A stretch of DNA of 64,000 nucleotides from Nakaseomyces glabratus. Its lineage: Eukaryota > Ascomycota > Saccharomycetes > Saccharomycetales > Saccharomycetaceae. The first letter of the stretch is position 1; every line of letters starts with the position of its first letter. The notes under the pieces were generated by a model. It ran no database searches. It saw only the letters and a list, made by a program, of their open reading frames with translations, and was not told where the DNA came from. This document shows, piece by piece, positions 22,570 to 32,077 of this stretch. The DNA is taken from assembly GCF_010111755.1 (NCBI RefSeq), contig NC_088961.1:744001-808000 (forward strand), in the 5' to 3' direction. The position numbers and the translations under genes are program-made.

Positions 22570-23845
22570 TACTTTACAAATTTCTAATTTTTTTTTTTTT
22601 CGTTTTTGTTTTGAATAGTACCACTGTAGCAAAAACAAAACTCGGTTTGCTGAAAAGAAGGTTTAAATTAGTCCTGGAATTATATATCTTTGTTTGCGCT
22701 ATTAATACAATTACAGTCCAGAAAATTCATAATTGATCCTTATCCCTAAACCCATAGTTCTTGTTACACCACCACAAAAAATATGCCAATGGTTCTTAGA
22801 CAAGGTGAAAACATCCTTTTGTGTAACAATTCAATATGCTGGAAATATGGTGCATAGAAAAATTGTGTCAAAAAAACGGCCTTTACACTCTTTCTCGCAC
22901 CCTACTTCTGCATTCCCTAGTTTACTAGATAGAGACCGAGCAATACAAATAAAGAGACACCCAAGTCACAGCACATGGCTTCGTAGCGATGTCTTGGAGT
23001 GGAATGAAGGTAGAGCAGTATAGAGACTGTGTATCTTCCATAATGAAAAACTACAACGTAGAAGGTGGTTTAAATTTTAGTACTTGGAGTAAAAGTCAGG
23101 ATAAGCTTGAAGATTGAAGAAATCAAAAAATCATCGGAACGGCCGGATTAGAATAGTTTTAAGACAATGGCACATGACTGTAACACTTGAAGAATAGGAA
23201 ATTCAGACACTATATTGGATGGAGTATTGTTACTGGTAGTTCCTGAGTCATCTTTCGAAATTCACTAAGCATGTGCGGGGAATTTCAGAGCCTCCTTCCA
23301 CTTCTTCCAATAGGTGAACGTGTACATTTGTGTTGGTATTCTACACTTATGGCAAGAGATTGCTTTCTTTGCATTTACTGTTGAATCTGTGGTTGCAAGA
23401 TAGGGAATAGATAACGGTAAACAGATAAATAAGGACGATTCGCGGTACATGATGTACTAATAAATATTTAGATTGGGCGATTTAGGGAATCTCTGGAGAC
23501 AATGCAATGTAGTGATCATATTGAGATTTGCAACTACACCACCTTACTGGTTGCCAATATTTTGAATTGGGGGGGAAGGGGGAGGTCCGTGGCGATAATC
23601 AGATCAAAGGCCGATCGATGGGCATTCCTCATCGCCAGGCTGGTTCCTCCCACCACCACCGCTGCCACAGTTAAACTTTTAGTCACATGATATAAGCTCA
23701 ACCCCTAAAAAATATCGCAGGATTGAAAACATCTGGATTAAACAGAAATTGGCTCGTGACAATGAAGTGATGTATGGAAAGTTAGATGCTCTTTGTTTTA
23801 TCAAGTATATAAATATATTCTTTGTGGGTATACTATAAGAGATAC
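22570..23845. other. 1.3-kb intergenic region with a GC-rich patch
   Basis: This region holds the promoter of the 215-residue gene and the 3' region of BUD27. Most is AT-rich, but about 23560-23670 is G- and C-rich, with G runs, a PAC core on the minus strand (23628-23635) and CCACCACC words. A GTCACATG word follows at about 23682, but no centromere elements accompany it. Tbf1-like CCCTAAACCC lies near 22744. No gene is seen. Confidence 0.5.
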
Positions 23846-26593
23846 TTATCTTATCAGCTTATCAATGGCCTTTCTCTGTGATCTGAATCTACTTTGTTTC
23901 ACAGGGTTTCCGTGTTCATCGATGGGTTCTATCTGTTTCATCTCTTCCGTTTGAGGATCTATGGCAGACACGTCTGATCTCATCTTGTTCACAAGTTTCT
24001 CTTTCATATTCCTATACTCTATGGCTACTGATTGCGCCAGTTGATCTTGACTCAATGAGTAATCATCTCCATTGTCATCTTGGCCATAACTTTCCGGTAT
24101 GTCTTTCTCCTGGATATCAGTCATTATAGGCCCATCATCGTCTTCTTCATTATCTTCTGAGAGCATCGGGTTATTTATTTTAAACTCTGCTATCTCACTT
24201 TCCAGTTCTTTAACTTGCTCGTTGTACTGCTTGAAATCATTTAGGTGTTCTAATACTACGCCAGGATCATCTACATCATCATCATATAATCCCATTGAGT
24301 ATGCCATTGCCATATCGTCTAGATTTTCATTTAGAGATTGATAGTCAATCTTGGCTTTCGGAAATTTGTCTCCACCTTCACCTTTCTCAATGTAGCGAGA
24401 AAGTTCTTTGGGAATAACAGGAACTTTCCTCTCTTTAGTATTTTGGGAATTAGCTGGTGCGTTGTCATCATCCAAAGAGATTGATTCATTTACTATCTGT
24501 TCATCAACTGCTCTCTCAACTACCTCATCCTCAACTGTTCTCTCAAATACCTCATCCTCAACTGCCCTCTCAACTACCTCATCCTCAACTACCCTCTCAA
24601 CTACCTCATCCTCAACTACCCTCTCAACTACCTCATCCTCAACTACCCTCTCAACTATCTCATCCTCAACTGCTCTCTCAACTACCTCATCCTCAACTGC
24701 TCTCTCAACTACCTCATCCTCAACTGCTCTCTCAACTACCTCATCCTCAACTTCTTGTATTACTGCCTTATCTGGACTAGCTTTTTTTGGGACATAGCCA
24801 GAATCATGCTTATTATAATTAGAAGCTGTAATGGAGGAATGTTTTTTGGTACTGGGTGAGATACTTTCTGCGTGATAACTTTCCAAGAGATCTTTTTTTG
24901 TGTATTCAGTTGGTTTGTTTACATTTGTTGTATCACCTGTTTCAGCAGTCTTGAAAGAAGTTTTGCTTTTACTTTGTCGGGTAGCCTTAAAGCGGGAAAC
25001 TCTATTGGCTTTCTTTTCTTCTTGTTGTTTTCTATTGTTTTCATTTATCTCTTCCTCGTATTTCTCATGCAATACATCAGCTTCTTTTGCTCCAATTAGC
25101 TCGGCAAACAAATCACTATCAAAATCCGCTGTACTGCTTGGGTCATCTAATTTCTCTTCTGTTTCAGCACCATATGATTCGGGGTCAAACAAATTAGCAG
25201 GGTTGAACACATGCCTTTGTTTCTTGTTTTCCATTTTAAAACTTTCCACTTCATGTATTTGCAAATCTTTTGAGAACCCAACATTCTTTTTCGCCTTTTG
25301 CTTGCCTCCCTTCTTTAATATTGATTTAGTTACTGCTGTTTGATGGTGTTTTGTACCTGATAATTGTCGATTTGAATTCGTATCATCATTAGATTGGATA
25401 GCACTCTTCTTGATAGAGGACGATTTATCGGTATCAGCAGCTGTGTCATCTTTCAAACCTCTCAGTTTCATGATTTGGTCCATGAAGCTGGATCTGGCAT
25501 TAGTAGGTAATACAGATGCAGCAACTCCGAAGCCTGAATAAGACATATCTCCATCTTCTTCTTCATCTTCCTCTTCATCTTCATCATAATAATAACCTTC
25601 ATCTTCATCGTCTTCATAGTTCTCTGGACTATCACCATTAATTTCCCAGCTGTCCATGGCTTTTTCATCAAAATCTAGTTCATTTAGAGAATTATCACCT
25701 TCTTCTATATCATCCTTATCTAATTGTTCTACTAGATCAGCGAAAGAATATATCTCATCCGTACTTATCCTTTGCGTATGCTGTTTATTAGGTACTTCAT
25801 CAGAGGATTTTTCATTGATGACTTTCTCCTGCTTACTACTATTCAAGCTTCCAGTATGAACTAGTTTACCTTTCAAGTTATTGTAAAAGTCGCTGTCTTT
25901 ATCTGTTTGGTTGTCAGAGTTATCTTCGGATATCTCTTCTATTCTATTATTTGGTAGTTTTTTAATGTTCTGGGCGTTGCCAACATCTAATAATTTATCT
26001 CTAATTTCACTAGCTTGCTTATCGGTCGCAGCCGGTGTAACAGTTCCTGATATAACATTTCCTTCTTCATCCAATTCCTCACGGATTTCCATTGGTTCAT
26101 ATATGTCATCAGTATCTTCATTATAACCTATGCTGCTGGTTTCCTGTTTTGAGTGTATAAATTTTTGGTCATTCTCTTTCTTTTCAAAAGCAATGGCCTC
26201 CTTTAGATGTTTTTCTGTTGTATTAGCTTCTTGAATTTTCTCATTGAACTTGGAAATAGCATCCTCGATCAAGGAAATTTTTTCTTCAATGTATCTCGTG
26301 GTATATATTTTATCTTTTTCCACATAGTATTCACAGCCAATATTAACAAAAAGCCTGTAGCTTTCTATACCTTCCATTTCATTGGTCATTTTTGATATGA
26401 TTACATCTCCAAGTACTAATCCGGTAACTTGACCTTTATTGCTCGAAATCTCAGCTTCAGTAGTTTGTCGAGACGGTAACTCTATCAAATGTTGACGAAT
26501 ATTTACATATTGTTCCCGCTGCTCCTCCAAGAAATCTCTCTTGCTCTTCAACCCTGCATTAGTCTCCTGTACTGACTCCAATAGACTCTCCAT
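23846..26593 (-). CDS. BUD27: Bud27/URI unconventional prefoldin
   Basis: Homologue of human URI. In yeast Bud27 helps assemble the three RNA polymerases and links TOR signalling to translation. The 915-residue protein is longer than S. cerevisiae Bud27 (about 796). The N-terminal ~130 residues are the prefoldin-alpha domain: coiled coil, a VLGDVIISKMTNEM segment, then a second coil. An acidic region (DEDEEEDEEEDGD) and long charged stretches follow. The extra length is partly a nine-copy tandem repeat of VEDEVVERA. A PAC element about 200 bp before the ATG (26797-26806) fits co-expression with ribosome-biogenesis genes. Position next to FRS2 matches S. cerevisiae. Confidence 0.93.
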   Translation of the reverse strand: MESLLESVQETNAGLKSKRDFLEEQREQYVNIRQHLIELPSRQTTEAEISSNKGQVTGLVLGDVIISKMTNEMEGIESYRLFVNIGCEYYVEKDKIYTTRYIEEKISLIEDAISKFNEKIQEANTTEKHLKEAIAFEKKENDQKFIHSKQETSSIGYNEDTDDIYEPMEIREELDEEGNVISGTVTPAATDKQASEIRDKLLDVGNAQNIKKLPNNRIEEISEDNSDNQTDKDSDFYNNLKGKLVHTGSLNSSKQEKVINEKSSDEVPNKQHTQRISTDEIYSFADLVEQLDKDDIEEGDNSLNELDFDEKAMDSWEINGDSPENYEDDEDEGYYYDEDEEEDEEEDGDMSYSGFGVAASVLPTNARSSFMDQIMKLRGLKDDTAADTDKSSSIKKSAIQSNDDTNSNRQLSGTKHHQTAVTKSILKKGGKQKAKKNVGFSKDLQIHEVESFKMENKKQRHVFNPANLFDPESYGAETEEKLDDPSSTADFDSDLFAELIGAKEADVLHEKYEEEINENNRKQQEEKKANRVSRFKATRQSKSKTSFKTAETGDTTNVNKPTEYTKKDLLESYHAESISPSTKKHSSITASNYNKHDSGYVPKKASPDKAVIQEVEDEVVERAVEDEVVERAVEDEVVERAVEDEIVERVVEDEVVERVVEDEVVERVVEDEVVERAVEDEVFERTVEDEVVERAVDEQIVNESISLDDDNAPANSQNTKERKVPVIPKELSRYIEKGEGGDKFPKAKIDYQSLNENLDDMAMAYSMGLYDDDVDDPGVVLEHLNDFKQYNEQVKELESEIAEFKINNPMLSEDNEEDDDGPIMTDIQEKDIPESYGQDDNGDDYSLSQDQLAQSVAIEYRNMKEKLVNKMRSDVSAIDPQTEEMKQIEPIDEHGNPVKQSRFRSQRKAIDKLIR
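24505..24751 (-). repeat. 27-bp minisatellite inside BUD27
   Basis: Nine tandem copies of a 27-bp unit encode VEDEVVERA with small variants (EIVERV, EVVERV, EVFERT). The unit length is a multiple of three, so copy-number change keeps the frame. Variants occur in runs (ERV in three neighbouring units), which suggests recent unit duplication. Confidence 0.95.
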
Positions 26594-27230
26594 TCTCTGT
26601 GATAAGAGGCTCTATAAGCAAAGAGATGAAATGGTTGTAACTGGTTAAGTGTCTATTAAACGTTAACTGTATATATAACAAACTGGAAAATAAAATTAAA
26701 GAGGATCAGCAACCAGATTCAAATAGTCTTACCGCTGGTAGAGATAATTGAATCAAATTTATCACTTTTATGATACTGATCAACTCATTAAGCGATGCGA
26801 TGAGCTTGATTCTTTCAGAATTGATTTCTTTTTTTTTCGCTTCCCAGTTTAACTACTATCATATTGTGTATTACAGAGAAAGCATCGTACAGGTGGAAAT
26901 TATTAGCAGAGAAATGCTATGCTTCTTTAATCTTACACGACGGTAATTAATATTCTTGCATGTGATAAGGAGAAGAATATACTGTGAATTAATACCATAA
27001 TTTAAGAGCAATTTATCCATTACCTTACTTATTCGAGATTGAGATTATGATTGTTTAGCGAAGCCCTTAATTGGTCATGTAATTGATATGGTTTTCTGTA
27101 GTATGCATACCATATTTGAGATTTGCCATTAAGTCTGTGAGAGTTATAAAGTTAGTACTAACGAACGAACATAATTATGATTGTCGGCTCAAGAGGTAAA
27201 CTTTTCAATAGGAAAAAGTAACGTTATTTT
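26594..27230. promoter_or_regulatory. BUD27 promoter and tRNA upstream region
   Basis: 637 bp of AT-rich DNA. The PAC motif GCGATGAGCT lies at 26797-26806, about 204 bp before the BUD27 start. No other gene is seen. Confidence 0.55.
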
Positions 27231-27312
27231 GGCACTATGGCCGAGTGGTTAAGGCGACAGACTTGAAATCTGTTGGGCTCTGCCCGCGCTGGTTCAAATC
27301 CTGCTGGTGTCG
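27231..27312 (+). tRNA. tS(UGA): tRNA-Ser, anticodon UGA
   Basis: An 82-nt sequence with type II (long variable arm) serine tRNA architecture. The anticodon arm is ACAGA-CTTGAAA-TCTGT with TGA in the loop. The internal A box (TGGCCGAGTGG) and B box (GGTTCAAATCC) are present, and a run of nine T residues (27317-27325) ends Pol III transcription. It looks the same as S. cerevisiae tS(UGA). No intron. It reads UCA and, by wobble, UCG. Confidence 0.98.
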
Positions 27313-27526
27313 TTAATTTTTTTTTGGGAAAGTATCATGGTCATAATACAATAATATCGATGTGCATACTGTATGGATGCTGGTATAGAATGGTTTCTTC
27401 GTGTAACGCCCTTGTCGCAAAGCATTCTTAATATTTAGAAGTCATACTTTGCCATTTTAGAAAACTAAATTTATCCTCATATATAATTAATATTCATTAC
27501 GCTAAATTTTAAAGCATTTCTTTTAT

Positions 27527-28216
27527 TTATTGGCTAATGTTAAATTGATTGGCCAAGATTATCCCTTGTGCCACATTCTGGACACGCGCATCTAACTTAT
27601 AACCTTGGCTATCAAGCTCGATCATTTTTTCGGGAAACTCCTTAAGTGGAACACTAAAGCATTCTATGAACTCGTTCTCTTCTAATTCTGTGACAGGATT
27701 TTGATTCTCTGGGAGACTCATGTCAATTTCTGCTGTCACGAGGCATAGATTTGTGTTTGTAAAACCTGGATCATTGAAAATCACGGGACTCTTATTAACA
27801 ATTTTACCAATGTAACCAGTTTCTTCTCTTAGCTCCCTTAAAGCAGCGGTGTCGATATCCTCATTGGCATCAATCAAACCAGCAGGCATCTCAATGCATA
27901 CACCTTCAACAGGTGGTCTAAACTGCTTCTGTAACACAATTTCGTCTGGTTTGCCATCAGGGAACTTCAAAATCGCAAGGATACCAATACCATCTATCTC
28001 ACCTGTGCTTCTGGTCATACGCACAGCGGAGTCCCACACCCGCTCATTACCATTCGGATCTTTGTACGTGATCTTCTCCAAACCAATCCATTTGCATTCA
28101 CTAGTATCCTTAACTTGACTCTTTTGAACAATCTTGGCAGCCTCTGGTTTCCCCTTAGCACTAATCATCCTCGATAAAAATCTGTGACCTGATATAGCTA
28201 CTCTTCTACCAAACAT
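27527..28216 (-). CDS. YSA1: ADP-ribose pyrophosphatase (Nudix hydrolase)
   Basis: Cleaves ADP-ribose and related nucleotide sugars. The 229-residue protein carries a complete Nudix box: G113, E119, R127, E128, E131, E132 and G134 in the pattern GX5EX7REUXEEXGU (U for bulky hydrophobic), within GLIDANED...RELREETG. Length equals yeast Ysa1 (231). The arginine-rich N-terminus (MFGRRVAISGHRFLSRM) could act as a weak mitochondrial signal; a second ATG at residue 17 would remove it. It is divergent from SUS1, as on S. cerevisiae chr II. Confidence 0.95.
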   Translation of the reverse strand: MFGRRVAISGHRFLSRMISAKGKPEAAKIVQKSQVKDTSECKWIGLEKITYKDPNGNERVWDSAVRMTRSTGEIDGIGILAILKFPDGKPDEIVLQKQFRPPVEGVCIEMPAGLIDANEDIDTAALRELREETGYIGKIVNKSPVIFNDPGFTNTNLCLVTAEIDMSLPENQNPVTELEENEFIECFSVPLKEFPEKMIELDSQGYKLDARVQNVAQGIILANQFNISQ

Positions 28217-28591
28217 ATAACTGGTAACTCAGGTTAAATTTACAAATAAAATCATAGTAAAACAAGGAATTGGCTGTAAGAATTGAAATAGAATTAATAA
28301 AAGTAGTATGCCTCGCCCTAATTTCCTGTACTTGATTGCGTAGGAATTCCTCGCTCATCTCAAATTTTATCATTTTTTTTTTCGACGATCGCAACGCAAT
28401 GGCCCAGGCATAACTACCAGAATCAATGCTAGCTATAGCTTTAAATGTAGTCTGTGTATAGTTGGCAGTTGAAGTATCGTTGCTACATAAGTACAAGTAA
28501 ATATTACCGACTGCTTAGGTATTTGTAATTACACAAATTATACAATTCTTGAACCAATTTCTAGGAAATATAGCACTTCAATTCCCGAATA
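28217..28591. promoter_or_regulatory. Divergent YSA1-SUS1 promoter
   Basis: 375 bp shared by two diverging genes. It is AT-rich; no distinctive factor site is recognised and no gene is seen. Confidence 0.5.
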
Positions 28592-29038
28592 ATGACAATT
28601 TCATCTAATGAGAATTCAGCCAGTCTAAGAGCCCAGATTCAACAATGTCTTGTTGAATCAGGTAACTATGAGGCTATATCAAATGAACTCACTGAGAGGT
28701 TACTCAAAGACGGATGGCTTGACGAGGTTAAGAAATTAGCCAGAGAAGAAATCTCTCAAGAGGACTCGCCAAACTTCAGTAAGGCACTATCCCAGATCGA
28801 GCCACAGGCTTTAGGTATGTTATAATCTCTTCCAACTATAAGTTCTGACCTTGTTATTTGTTTGGCATCAGCATACTAACAGGAACATATATTCCAAACA
28901 CTCCCCACATATAAGCTACCATTAAGCTCTCGGAGGTATATTTATATCTAACTTACAGATTTAGTACAGCAATCTACAAAAGATGCCATTATGAGGAAAA
29001 TAACTGCATTCCTAGAAGAGATAGTTGAAACTGAATAA
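28592..29038 (+). CDS. SUS1: Sus1, SAGA/TREX-2 subunit, with one intron
   Basis: Small subunit shared by the SAGA deubiquitinase module and the TREX-2 mRNA-export complex. The coding exons are 28592-28814 and 28959-29038. Joined they give 100 residues, close to the 96 of yeast Sus1. The exon 1 product holds IQQCLVESGNYEAISNEL and ends at EPQAL; exon 2 gives the conserved end FLEEIVETE. Without splicing the frame stops three codons into the intron, giving a 77-residue product. S. cerevisiae SUS1 has two introns; here only the downstream one is seen and the region of the first is continuous coding sequence. Confidence 0.95.
28815..28958 (+). other. Spliceosomal intron of SUS1
   Basis: 144 bp with donor GTATGT (28815-28820), branch site TACTAAC (28874-28880) and acceptor CAG ending at 28958. 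All three match the yeast consensus. It interrupts a codon after its first base (G then AT, giving Asp). It contains an in-frame stop when retained. The branch-to-acceptor distance, about 78 nt, is long for yeast. Confidence 0.93.
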
Positions 29039-29489
29039 AATGGTCGTATTACGATCAGGATGATTCAGTTTAATTCTTGACTTCTCATGAACAATCAAAG
29101 GTATGTACTGGTTGTGATGATATGGAATCCGCTATGCTCATACAGCCAGGGCCATGCAGTGCTAGAAGGGCCCTAACTGCTTCATCAAGAACACTACACT
29201 AAATGTGATCCAAGCAGGGTGGCAAGGTGTCAGGATTATGTCACTATCTTTCTTTTTATCTTCGGTCTTTGCAGTGAAAAGTCCATAGAGCCTGAGTCCT
29301 CAATTTGATTTCCTCCCGGAATGACAAATTTCATTTTTTTTGAAAAATTTCATGATTTTACTACAAAGGGATTGCGATGAGCTGCTTTTAATTAAAGTTT
29401 TAAAAGGAATCATGTTTTCTGGGAGTTTTGAAATTTAATGAAGAAGTTCTATATTGATTAAATACTGCGGGGACGCTTGTCTTGAAGGG
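29039..29489. promoter_or_regulatory. SUS1-RAD16 intergenic region with RRPE and PAC
   Basis: 451 bp. An RRPE word (TGAAAAATTT, 29341-29350) is followed 24 bp later by PAC (GCGATGAGCT, 29374-29383), about 107 bp before the RAD16 ATG. The pair is the classic ribosome-biogenesis promoter. CYC8 occupies this gap in S. cerevisiae; no trace of it is seen here. Confidence 0.65.
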
Positions 29490-31982
29490 ATGGAGGAAGG
29501 TGGATTCATTAGGAGAACAAGGAGCCGTGTTGGTCGTGCTAAGCAGAAGAAAGTCAGCTATGTGGAGGTGAGTAGTAGCGAAGATGAGCAATCTACTCTT
29601 ACTAGTGTGTCTGGAGGACGGAAGGACTCTAGCGAGAGTACTGTTGTTGGATCAAGTGCTGACGATCCTATCGATCTTGACTATGAGGAGGAGGAGGATG
29701 AAGAGTTTGTCGATGCAGAGGAAGAGGTGGCAAACCATGATGCTGAAGATGATACTGCCGCAGAGATGAGGACTGCTAAAGTGAAAAGGGGAAAGAGAAG
29801 TAGAAGATTAAAACCCACTCTGATGGTAGATTTGTCGAAGGTGGAGTTTGATGAGGATGGCCATGCCAGGATGAAGAAAGAAGAGCCTGATAATGCCCTT
29901 CCCGATGTACCAGACGAACCAAATATACCAGAAATAAAGGAAGATGATGAAGATGATCAACCTTTAAGTAAGAAGAGGAAAACGACAGCAAAAAAATCAA
30001 GGAAGAAGAAGGAGCCAAAGATCAAGCTTACCCCTTATCAGAGGACCACACTGAGGTTGTTTGAACACCATCCAGAACTTGCCAATGTTTTCCCTGATCT
30101 ACAAAATGCTCCTAAATATGAGCCTCATAGAGCACCTCAACCGGCAGACATGGGTGTCAAATTACTTCCTTTTCAGTTGGAAGGTTTGCACTGGATGCTT
30201 TCACAGGAAGATAGTATATATAACGGCGGAGTTCTTGCTGATGAAATGGGGATGGGTAAGACTATTCAAACTATTGCTCTACTCATGAATGACAGAAGCA
30301 AGAAGCCATCTCTAGTGGTGGCACCAACAGTGGCTCTTATGCAATGGAAGAATGAGATTGAACAACACACAAATGGGGCTCTTTCCACATATATATATCA
30401 CGGTGCATCCAGAACTATTAATATTCATGATTTAAAAGACATTGATGTGATATTAACGACATACTCTGTCCTTGAATCCGTTTTCAGGAAGCAGAACTAC
30501 GGGTTTAGGAGGAAGAATGGCCTGGTGAAGGAAAAATCGCTACTACATAATATTGATTTTTACAGAGCTATTCTTGATGAAGCCCATAATATCAAGGATA
30601 GAACTAGTAATACTTCTCGAGCCGTCAACGCTCTTAAGACACAAAAGAGGTGGTGTCTATCCGGTACACCTTTGCAGAACAGAATTGGCGAAATGTATTC
30701 ATTGATCAGGTTTTTGGATATCAATCCATTCGCGAAATATTTTTGTACAAAATGTGAATGTGCCTCTAAAGAATGGAAATTTAGTGATAATATGCACTGT
30801 GATAGTTGTGGGCATGTATTAATGCAGCATACCAATTTTTTTAATCACTTCATGCTAAAGAATATACAAAAATTTGGTGTTGAGGGGCCAGGGTTGGAAT
30901 CTTTCAATAACATTCAGACATTATTAAAGAATGTTATGCTGCGAAGAACGAAAGTGGAAAGAGCCGACGATTTAGGGTTGCCACCTAGAGTAGTCACGGT
31001 CAGAAAGGATTATTTCAGCGAAGAAGAAAAGGATTTATACAGAAGTTTATACACTGATTCTCAGAGGAAATATAATTCTTTTGTCGAAAAGGGTGTTGTC
31101 TTGAATAACTATGCGAATATTTTTTCCTTGATCACAAGGATGAGGCAGCTGGCCGATCATCCCGACTTGGTTTTGAAGCGTTTTCATGACGATAATGCAG
31201 CGGGCGTTATTGTTTGTCAGCTATGTAATGATGAAGCAGAAGAGCCAATCGAATCAAAATGTCATCATAAATTTTGCAGGTTGTGCATAAGGGAATATGT
31301 TGAATCATATATTGAATCTAGTGGTTCAAACTTAACCTGTCCAGTTTGTCACATTGGACTAAGTATAGATTTGTCTCAACCGTCACTGGAGGTAGATTTA
31401 GAATCTTTCAAGAAGCAAAGCATAGTCAGTAGACTTAACATGAAAGGTACCTGGAGGTCATCAACTAAAATTGAGGCACTTGTTGAAGAACTTTATAAAC
31501 TTAGAAGTCCCGTAAAAACCGTCAAATCTATTGTATTTTCGCAATTTACTAGTATGTTAGATTTGGTTGAATGGAGATTGAAAAGAGCTGGATTTCAAAC
31601 TGTTAAATTACAAGGTAGTATGTCCCCAACGCAAAGAGATCAGACAATCAAATACTTTATGGACAATATTGAATGTGAGGTTTTCTTGGTTAGTTTGAAA
31701 GCTGGTGGTGTGGCATTGAATTTATGTGAAGCTTCTCAGGTTTTTATTTTGGATCCATGGTGGAATCCTAGTGTGGAATGGCAAAGTGGAGATAGAGTGC
31801 ATAGAATCGGACAGTATAGGCCTGTGAAGATAACTAGATTTTGTATAGAAGATAGTATTGAAGCTAGAATCATTGAGCTGCAAGAAAAGAAAGCAAATAT
31901 GATTCATGCGACTATCAATCAGGACGAGGCAGCTATTAATAGATTAACACCGGCTGATCTTCAGTTTTTGTTTAATAATTAA
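29490..31982 (+). CDS. RAD16: Rad16, global-genome nucleotide excision repair ATPase
   Basis: Partner of Rad7 (and Abf1) in damage recognition on silent DNA; also part of a ubiquitin ligase. The protein has 830 residues (790 in S. cerevisiae, the extra being in the acidic N-terminus). Order: acidic and lysine-rich N-terminus; SNF2 ATPase with EMGMGKT (about 252-258) and DEAH (about 362-365); a RING finger inserted in the helicase (CQLCNDEA...CHHKFCRLC...CPVC, about 576-625); then the C-terminal helicase lobe with VHRIGQ. The start MEEGGFIRR matches MQEGGFIRR of S. cerevisiae; an in-frame TTG upstream is not used. It is divergent from nothing here: SUS1 lies upstream on the same strand, and LYS2 converges on it. 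Confidence 0.97.
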   Translation: MEEGGFIRRTRSRVGRAKQKKVSYVEVSSSEDEQSTLTSVSGGRKDSSESTVVGSSADDPIDLDYEEEEDEEFVDAEEEVANHDAEDDTAAEMRTAKVKRGKRSRRLKPTLMVDLSKVEFDEDGHARMKKEEPDNALPDVPDEPNIPEIKEDDEDDQPLSKKRKTTAKKSRKKKEPKIKLTPYQRTTLRLFEHHPELANVFPDLQNAPKYEPHRAPQPADMGVKLLPFQLEGLHWMLSQEDSIYNGGVLADEMGMGKTIQTIALLMNDRSKKPSLVVAPTVALMQWKNEIEQHTNGALSTYIYHGASRTINIHDLKDIDVILTTYSVLESVFRKQNYGFRRKNGLVKEKSLLHNIDFYRAILDEAHNIKDRTSNTSRAVNALKTQKRWCLSGTPLQNRIGEMYSLIRFLDINPFAKYFCTKCECASKEWKFSDNMHCDSCGHVLMQHTNFFNHFMLKNIQKFGVEGPGLESFNNIQTLLKNVMLRRTKVERADDLGLPPRVVTVRKDYFSEEEKDLYRSLYTDSQRKYNSFVEKGVVLNNYANIFSLITRMRQLADHPDLVLKRFHDDNAAGVIVCQLCNDEAEEPIESKCHHKFCRLCIREYVESYIESSGSNLTCPVCHIGLSIDLSQPSLEVDLESFKKQSIVSRLNMKGTWRSSTKIEALVEELYKLRSPVKTVKSIVFSQFTSMLDLVEWRLKRAGFQTVKLQGSMSPTQRDQTIKYFMDNIECEVFLVSLKAGGVALNLCEASQVFILDPWWNPSVEWQSGDRVHRIGQYRPVKITRFCIEDSIEARIIELQEKKANMIHATINQDEAAINRLTPADLQFLFNN

Positions 31983-32077
31983 AACTCCTTATAGGATATT
32001 CATCTTGTGACTAATTAATATCTATAGACATTAATGATAATATTATTAAAGTACAAACTTATTATAATTAAAATTTA

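Noticed and set aside
23560..23700. Centromere or tRNA in the GC-rich patch before BUD27's end (GTCACATG present)
   Set aside because: CDEIII and CDEII are absent, and no A box/B box pair or cloverleaf can be drawn.
29064..29189. Minus-strand C/D-like boxes between SUS1 and RAD16
   Set aside because: No closing stem and no guide that I can match to rRNA, despite the PAC and RRPE nearby.
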